From Ceratopteris richardii (lineage: Eukaryota; Streptophyta; Polypodiopsida; Polypodiales; Pteridaceae), in NCBI GenBank assembly GCA_020310875.1, contig CM035444.1, forward strand, positions 21,848,272 through 21,912,271: 64,000 nucleotides of DNA, given 5' to 3'. A program made the translations under genes and the position numbers. The notes beneath the pieces were generated by a model. The model ran no database searches, had not been told where the DNA came from, and was given only the letters and a program-made list of their open reading frames with translations. Below are positions 59,048-64,000 of this stretch, piece by piece (the first letter of the stretch is position 1; the number at the start of each line of letters is the position of its first letter).

Positions 59048-59239
59048 TGTTGGAGTTAGACGTCTGCGGAAGCACGCAAACAACACAAGGAAGAAGAAGA
59101 AGCTTGGAGCACAAACACACAATACTGAATGTATTACTAGAGAATGTACAAAGATAAGTAGCCCATTAGGGCAATAGGCATATATACAAGCCGGGGGAAA
59201 AAAACCTCCTAAAGAGCGAAAAAAGTGCCCCAGTGGTCC
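59048..59239 (-). repeat. 5' LTR of A2, first piece
   Basis: 192 bases on the plus strand from TGTTGGAGTTAGACG to CAGTGGTCC, next to the primer site (minus strand TTGGTATCAGAGTAGG). The remaining 40 or so bases should follow A1 outside the window. Confidence 0.92.
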
Positions 59240-59469
59240 TGTTGGAGTTAGACGTCTGCGGAAGCACGCGAACAGCACAAGGAAGAGGAAGAAGCTTGGA
59301 GCACAACACACAAGACTGAATGTATTACTAGAGAATGTACAAAGATAAGTAGCCCATTAGGGCAATAGGCGTATATACAAGCCGGGGGAAAAAAACCTCC
59401 TAAAGAGGGAAAAAAGTGCCCCGGCGGTCCTAGAGTGTTCACACACATCACTACCTAAATATATCAACA
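59240..59469 (-). repeat. 3' LTR of A1
   Basis: 230 bp on the plus strand, TGTTGGAGTTAGACG to ATATATCAACA. Confidence 0.93.
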
Positions 59470-59483
59470 AATCCCCCCTGGGA
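59470..59483 (-). promoter_or_regulatory. Polypurine tract of A1
   Basis: The minus strand reads CCCAGGGGGGATT directly before the LTR, the primer for plus-strand DNA synthesis in this family. The same motif is present in A2, A3 and A9. Confidence 0.85.
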
Positions 59484-59543
59484 GTGATGCGGTGAACAAG
59501 GAGCTGGCACTCATGTATAAGGAAGTGCCGAGCTATGTGGAAA

Positions 59544-62500
59544 TCACTCCACAAAAGGAAGTAAGCCCAAAGCTTTGCGGAAAGCTTCAAACTTCTCCCT
59601 AGGCAGAGCCTTCGTGAAAAGGTCTGCAATGTTCTCCTGCGTGGGCACATATGCCAAGCTGATCTCCCCAGCAGAGAACCTCTCCCTGACATAGTGATAA
59701 TGCACCTCAATGTGCTTAGTGCGAGCATGGAACACAGGGTTCCTCGCAACTGCCAATGCGCTCTGACTGTCAGTGAAGATGGTGGTGGCAGAAGACTGGC
59801 CAACACCCAAATCAGCCATAAGGCGTCTGAGCCACACACACTCAACAGTCGCTGTGAAAGATGCCCTATACTCAGCCTCACAACTGGAAGTGGCCACAGT
59901 AGGCTGCTTCTTGCTCAACCAAGATATACATGAGCTACCAAGCATGAAGCAAAAACCACTGGTGGACACAAGAGTGTCATAGCAACCAGCCCAATCTGAG
60001 TCAGAAAAAGCATGCAAATCTGGCGGTAGTGATCCCCCCTTGGGATAAAACAACCCAAGTAGCCGAGTACCACTCAAGTAGCGAAAGATGCGCTTAACCG
60101 CTTTCCAATGCGTGACTCCTCGGCAATGCATAAACCTGCTCATCTGTGAGACAGCAAACTGAATATCTGGCCGAGTAATGCATAAGTAAATCAAGCATCC
60201 AACAGCCTGCTGATAGAGAACAGCATCAAATGCATCTCCAGCATCATGAAGACTCAATCGTAAACCTGTCTCCATAGGAGTGGCAATAGGCTTACAGTCT
60301 TCAAGGCCAAAACGCTGCAATAATGTGTCAATATATTTCGTTTGACACAAAGCCATTCCACCATCAACTTGCATAAACTGAATGCCCAAATAGTGATGCA
60401 AATGCCCCAAATCAGACATCTCAAATGAGGCATGCAAATCAGCCTTGAAATCAGCAATATGCTTCTCAAGAGGACCAGTGAGCAGCATGTCGTCTACATA
60501 GACAACAATGATCAAAAGCACATCATTAGCACGCTTAACATATAAGGTGCTTTCAATTGGACTGTTCTCAAAACCATGTGCAATCAGATAGGCATGTATT
60601 TTCTCATACCAAGCACGTGGTGCTTGCTTTAAACCATATAACGCCTTCTTTAACCTGCACACCTGGTTTTCATGCCCTTTCTGCACAAAGCCACGAGGCT
60701 GAAAAACATACACTTCTTCATGCAAGTCACCATTCAGAAATGCTGTTTTAATGTCCAACTGATGTACATTCCAACCATGATGGGCTGCAAGTGCACAAAT
60801 GCTCCGAACAGTAGTCATACGGCATGTAGGTGCAAAGGTCTCATCAAAATCAATGCCTCTTTCCTGCGCATAACCCTTTGCAACAAGCCTAGCCTTATAC
60901 CTGTCAACTGTACCATCAGGTTTACGCTTCAGCTTGTATACCCACTTAGTGCCAATGGCCTTCTTGCCAGGAGGCAAGTCACATAAAGACCATGTACCAT
61001 TCTTCATTATAGCATCATATTCAGATTGCATAGCAGCCATCCAATTTTCTGAATTTTGTGCTTCATCAAAAGAAACAGGCTCATTCTCATCACAGAGACT
61101 AGATGCAGCCATAGCATAGCAATCTGATGCAAAGGAGGTACTATGAGAGCCTGAACGAGTACGATATGACAAAGGTGCATCTAATTTGCTGTCACGCAAA
61201 GTCTGCACCAGCCATTTTGGCATAGTTTTTGCCTGTTCAATATCAGCTCTCTCATCAACAAGTGCATCATGTAAATCTGCATCAGAAATGGCATGATCTG
61301 CATCATCATATGAAACCTGCAAAGGCTGAGAAGTTGCCTCATTAGGACCAGCGCTAGCCTGTCCACCTGTAAAAAGAGGCATCAAAGTATCATACATGTC
61401 TTTGGAGCTAACAGATGTCTCCTTAGTACATGAAAGCAATGGCTGAATAGCATCTTCCACAAAGACAACATCACGGCTAACCAGAATGCGTTTAGTATGT
61501 GGATGATAGAGACGATAGCCTTTACTTTCAGAACTGTACCCAACAAAAATACATTTTACTGCCTTATCATCCAATTTTCTGCGATGTTGTTCAGGCCCTA
61601 ATGCTATGCCAAACAACCAAAAACACGCAGATGAGCAACAGATGGCTTGCGGTCATGCCAAGCCTCATATGGAGTGATAGACTGCAACGCTTTCGTGGGA
61701 CAGCTGTTCAGTACATATGCTGCACACATGACAGCCTCAAGCCAGAAACTATGTGGTAAAGCTTGACTTTTGACCATGCACCTCGCCATCTCCATGAGTG
61801 ACCTGTTCTTTCGTTCAGCAACTCCATTCTGTTGAGGTGTATACGGCACTGTACACTGGTGTTTTATCCCACGTTCAGCCAGAAATGCATTAAAATCTGA
61901 AGACATATATTCCCCCCCTCGATCAGAACGGAGGGTGCCCATTTTACATGCTGACAGATTTTCAGCCAAAACCAAAAACTGTTTGAAGCACATGAACACT
62001 TCGGACTTTGCTTTGAGTGGATATACCCATGCATGCCTGGAAAAATCATCAATGAAAGTCACGAAGTAAAGGTAATTTCCAAAAGAGGGTGTCTGCATAG
62101 GACCACAGACATCACTATGTACAAGCTGCAATTTCTGCATAGCCCGAACTGAACCATCTTTTGGAAAGGAAGAACGCTGCATTTTGCCCAAAATACAGCC
62201 TTCACAAACATGTTTTCCAGATGCCTCAAGTTTGGGCAAAGAGGACACCATTTCAGATTTCTGCAGGCGTAACAAACTAGCAAAATTCAGATGACCAAAG
62301 CGTGCATGCCAAAGCTTTGCATCTGACATAGCCTGAGAATCATGAACTGCACATGCCGAATCATTCACAGATTTTTCATAGTCTATGAGCTTATACAGCC
62401 CACGACATAAAATGCCAGAAGCAATAATCACATCGCCATTTGAGAGATTATGGACTGTACACCTGTCATCAACGAATTTCACAACCAAGCCAATCTTGGC

Positions 62501-63806
62501 TAATGCAGAAACTGATAACATGTTCTTTTTGATCCCTGGCACAAATAAAGCATCTGACAAAGTGAAAGAACTACCATCAGCAGTAGTCAGAATGATCTTA
62601 CCAACTCCCATAACAGGATAAGAGGAGTTATTGGCGCATGTGACAGTATTCCCTGTAGGGGCAGGCTCGAGTGAAGAGAAGAAACTACGCTGCGAGGTAA
62701 TATGTTTGGTTGCCCCACTGTCAAAGTACCAAACATCTGAGTCTACTGCAGACATGCACTGATCATGAGAAGATGGGTCAAAACTGCAAACAGTAGTAAA
62801 CGCCCATTCTTCTTCCTGCACAAGATTTGCAGACTCTGTTTTTGGTGTAGAGGCCTCTGCAACAACCATTCCAGCCTCTTTCTTCTTTGCCTCTTTAGCA
62901 GCCAGTTTTGGACATTTCTTTATAATATGATCATTTCCTTTACAGTACTTGCAGAACAATTTCTGCTTTTCTGATTTCTTCTCATCTTTATCCTGGTTCT
63001 TCGATTGTGCAGCATTTGCAGATTTCTGCTTACTAGTAGAAGAGCTCCATTTTCCTTTGCCCTTCTGACTAGCCAGGAAAGCTTGATCTGCAACACGCAT
63101 AATGGACCTGTTCTGCCTGGACTGATCTTCCTGCAACAGAACAGAGACTAATTCCTCAAATGACAAGGCATTCGGATTGCCTTTCATCATCAATCGAAGA
63201 GTAGAGGCAAAACTCTGATATGAATCAGGAAGGCCATTCAGAACGGTCTGCACAAGTGAGCTATCTGGTATAACCTCATCAGCAGAAATCAATTGTTCCT
63301 TCAGGTCTTTGATCTTTGTAAGAAAACTGTCCATCGAATCACCTTCATTCATGTGCTCACTCTCCAACTGTTTTCGGAGGTAAGCAACACGAGCCTCATT
63401 CCTAGCCTGGTACAAAGTGGTATGTATCCCAAGCATCCTTTGCTGTTCTGCAAGAGCGAATGTGAGGAATAATGGCACGTTTGACAGACAAAGCTATCAA
63501 TGCATATGCCTCGGCATCTCTGCCATCCCAACGAATCTGCTCTGCAGTAGGTGCAACAGAAACAGTAGCACGAATAGGAATCTGCGGAATATCATCTTCG
63601 ACACCATCTTCATCAGCTCCAACACCTGTATTTGCAGTACCTATCGTTACAGGTGTAACAGGACGTCTTTCAACACCCTGCACAATGTTCCACAATCCTT
63701 TTGCAACCAGTACATGTCGCATCATATAAGCCCATAATGGGTAGTTGGTACCATCCAACTTATCCTCAACAGCCAACATATGGAATACATCACTGCTTTC
63801 AGCCAT
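59544..63806 (-). pseudogene. A1 gag-pol region
   Basis: The best example of the Copia-A coding region. From the gag start at 63806: MAESSDVFHMLAVEDKLDG and a UBN2-type gag to about 63000; CCHC knuckle CKYCKGNDHIIKKCP near 62950; protease WYFDSGATKHITS near 62720; HHCC zinc region ending HVCEGCILGKM near 62200; integrase core with FVTFIDDFSRHAW, LRSDRGGEYMSSDF and TPQQNGVAERKNRSL (about 61700-62100); RT with LARRYKARLVAKGYAQ-type and QLDIKTAFLNGDLHEEVY motifs and YVDD near 60490; RNase H with [18 protein letters not shown] and the [16 protein letters not shown] end (59560-60000). Copia order throughout. About two breaks. Confidence 0.92.
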
Positions 63807-64000
63807 GGCCGGTGACTAAAATACCTTGATGCAGAAAATTGACTGTATCTCAAAAAGTTGAACAGAACTGCCCAGACGAGTTCTGCTAGACCTGTAGCAG
63901 ACTTCGAGACGCTTAAACTGGCGAACAGGAACTGGTATGTACCTTTGGCACAAAAGGACGAAATAGCCTGCACAAGCACTGCGATAGTGCGTTCGGAGGC

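Larger units (their letters stand above)
54133..59239 (-). mobile_element. Copia-A copy A2, inside A3
   Basis: The 3' LTR is 54133-54366 and the 5' LTR begins at 59048 but is interrupted by A1 at 59239. On the minus strand: gag start near 58692 (MAKSSDVFRMLAVEDKLDG), knuckle (near 57830), protease (WYFDNGATKHITS near 57600), integrase (about 56470-57180), RT (about 55150-55900) and RNase H (about 54440-54900). The LTRs differ at about 9 of 190 comparable positions by eye, near 5 percent, younger than A6. Several breaks. Confidence 0.92.
59240..64000 (-). mobile_element. Copia-A copy A1, youngest, inside the A2 LTR, cut by the window's right edge
   Basis: The 3' LTR is 59240-59469, followed on the minus-strand side by the polypurine tract and a coding region that reads almost straight through to the gag start at 63806. 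The leader runs past the window end; the primer site and 5' LTR are outside. It is inserted in the 5' LTR of A2, so it is younger than A2. It looks nearly whole, with about two breaks. Confidence 0.93.

Noticed and set aside
1-64000. CRISPR arrays, rRNA and tRNA genes
   Set aside because: None seen on either strand; the tRNA-like matches are primer binding sites of retrotransposons.

Overview
This is nuclear DNA of a land plant. The only host gene I can support is psaL, on the minus strand (ATG at 39426, stop ending at 38332). It encodes photosystem I subunit XI, a nucleus-encoded thylakoid protein with a chloroplast transit peptide and one GT-AG intron. Nearly everything else is LTR retrotransposon sequence, mostly Copia with one Ty3 family, stacked by repeated insertion of one element into another. 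Such density suits a large, repeat-rich genome. A fern or other seed-free plant is my guess, not something the sequence proves.

Layout. 1-10268: the 3' two thirds of a Ty3 element (T1) with an unusual coding tail: a retropepsin-like domain after the integrase, a run of WVPK-type repeats, and a separate 1274-codon ORF before the 3' LTR. 10281-13052: 5' end of a Copia-A copy (A5), split by a solo LTR (E1). 13186-21771: a Copia-E element (E2) whose 3' LTR holds an end-to-end Copia-A copy (A6). 22015-28290: two old Copia-A copies, A8 inside A7. 28291-33870: a Copia-type LTR, primer site and gag start (G) joined to a Ty3 body (T2) of the same family as T1. 33871-40655: the low-copy island with psaL. 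40655-43368: a 5'-truncated Copia-A copy (A9). 43369-45077: a Copia fragment (F). 45078-53722: an older Copia element (D) containing the mosaic Copia-A copy A4. 53723-64000: three Copia-A copies nested one in another (A1 in A2 in A3), A3 itself lying in the 3' LTR of D.

The Copia-A family (my label) has LTRs of about 230 bp running TGTTGATATATTTAGG to CTCCAACA, a primer site complementary to initiator tRNA-Met, a G-rich polypurine tract, and a Gag-Pol of gag, CCHC knuckle, protease, integrase, RT and RNase H in Copia order. Copia-E has LTRs of about 930-945 bp. Where both junctions are in the window the target duplications are 5 bp (CAAGA, AAATT, GAGCA), which gives the order of insertion. 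All these elements are treated as fossils: A1 looks nearly whole, the others are clearly broken.

The most unusual material is the T1/T2 Ty3 family: a doubled HHCC module before the integrase core in both copies, the post-integrase retropepsin-like domain, and the large extra ORF in the position of an env-like gene but with no membrane segment that I can see.
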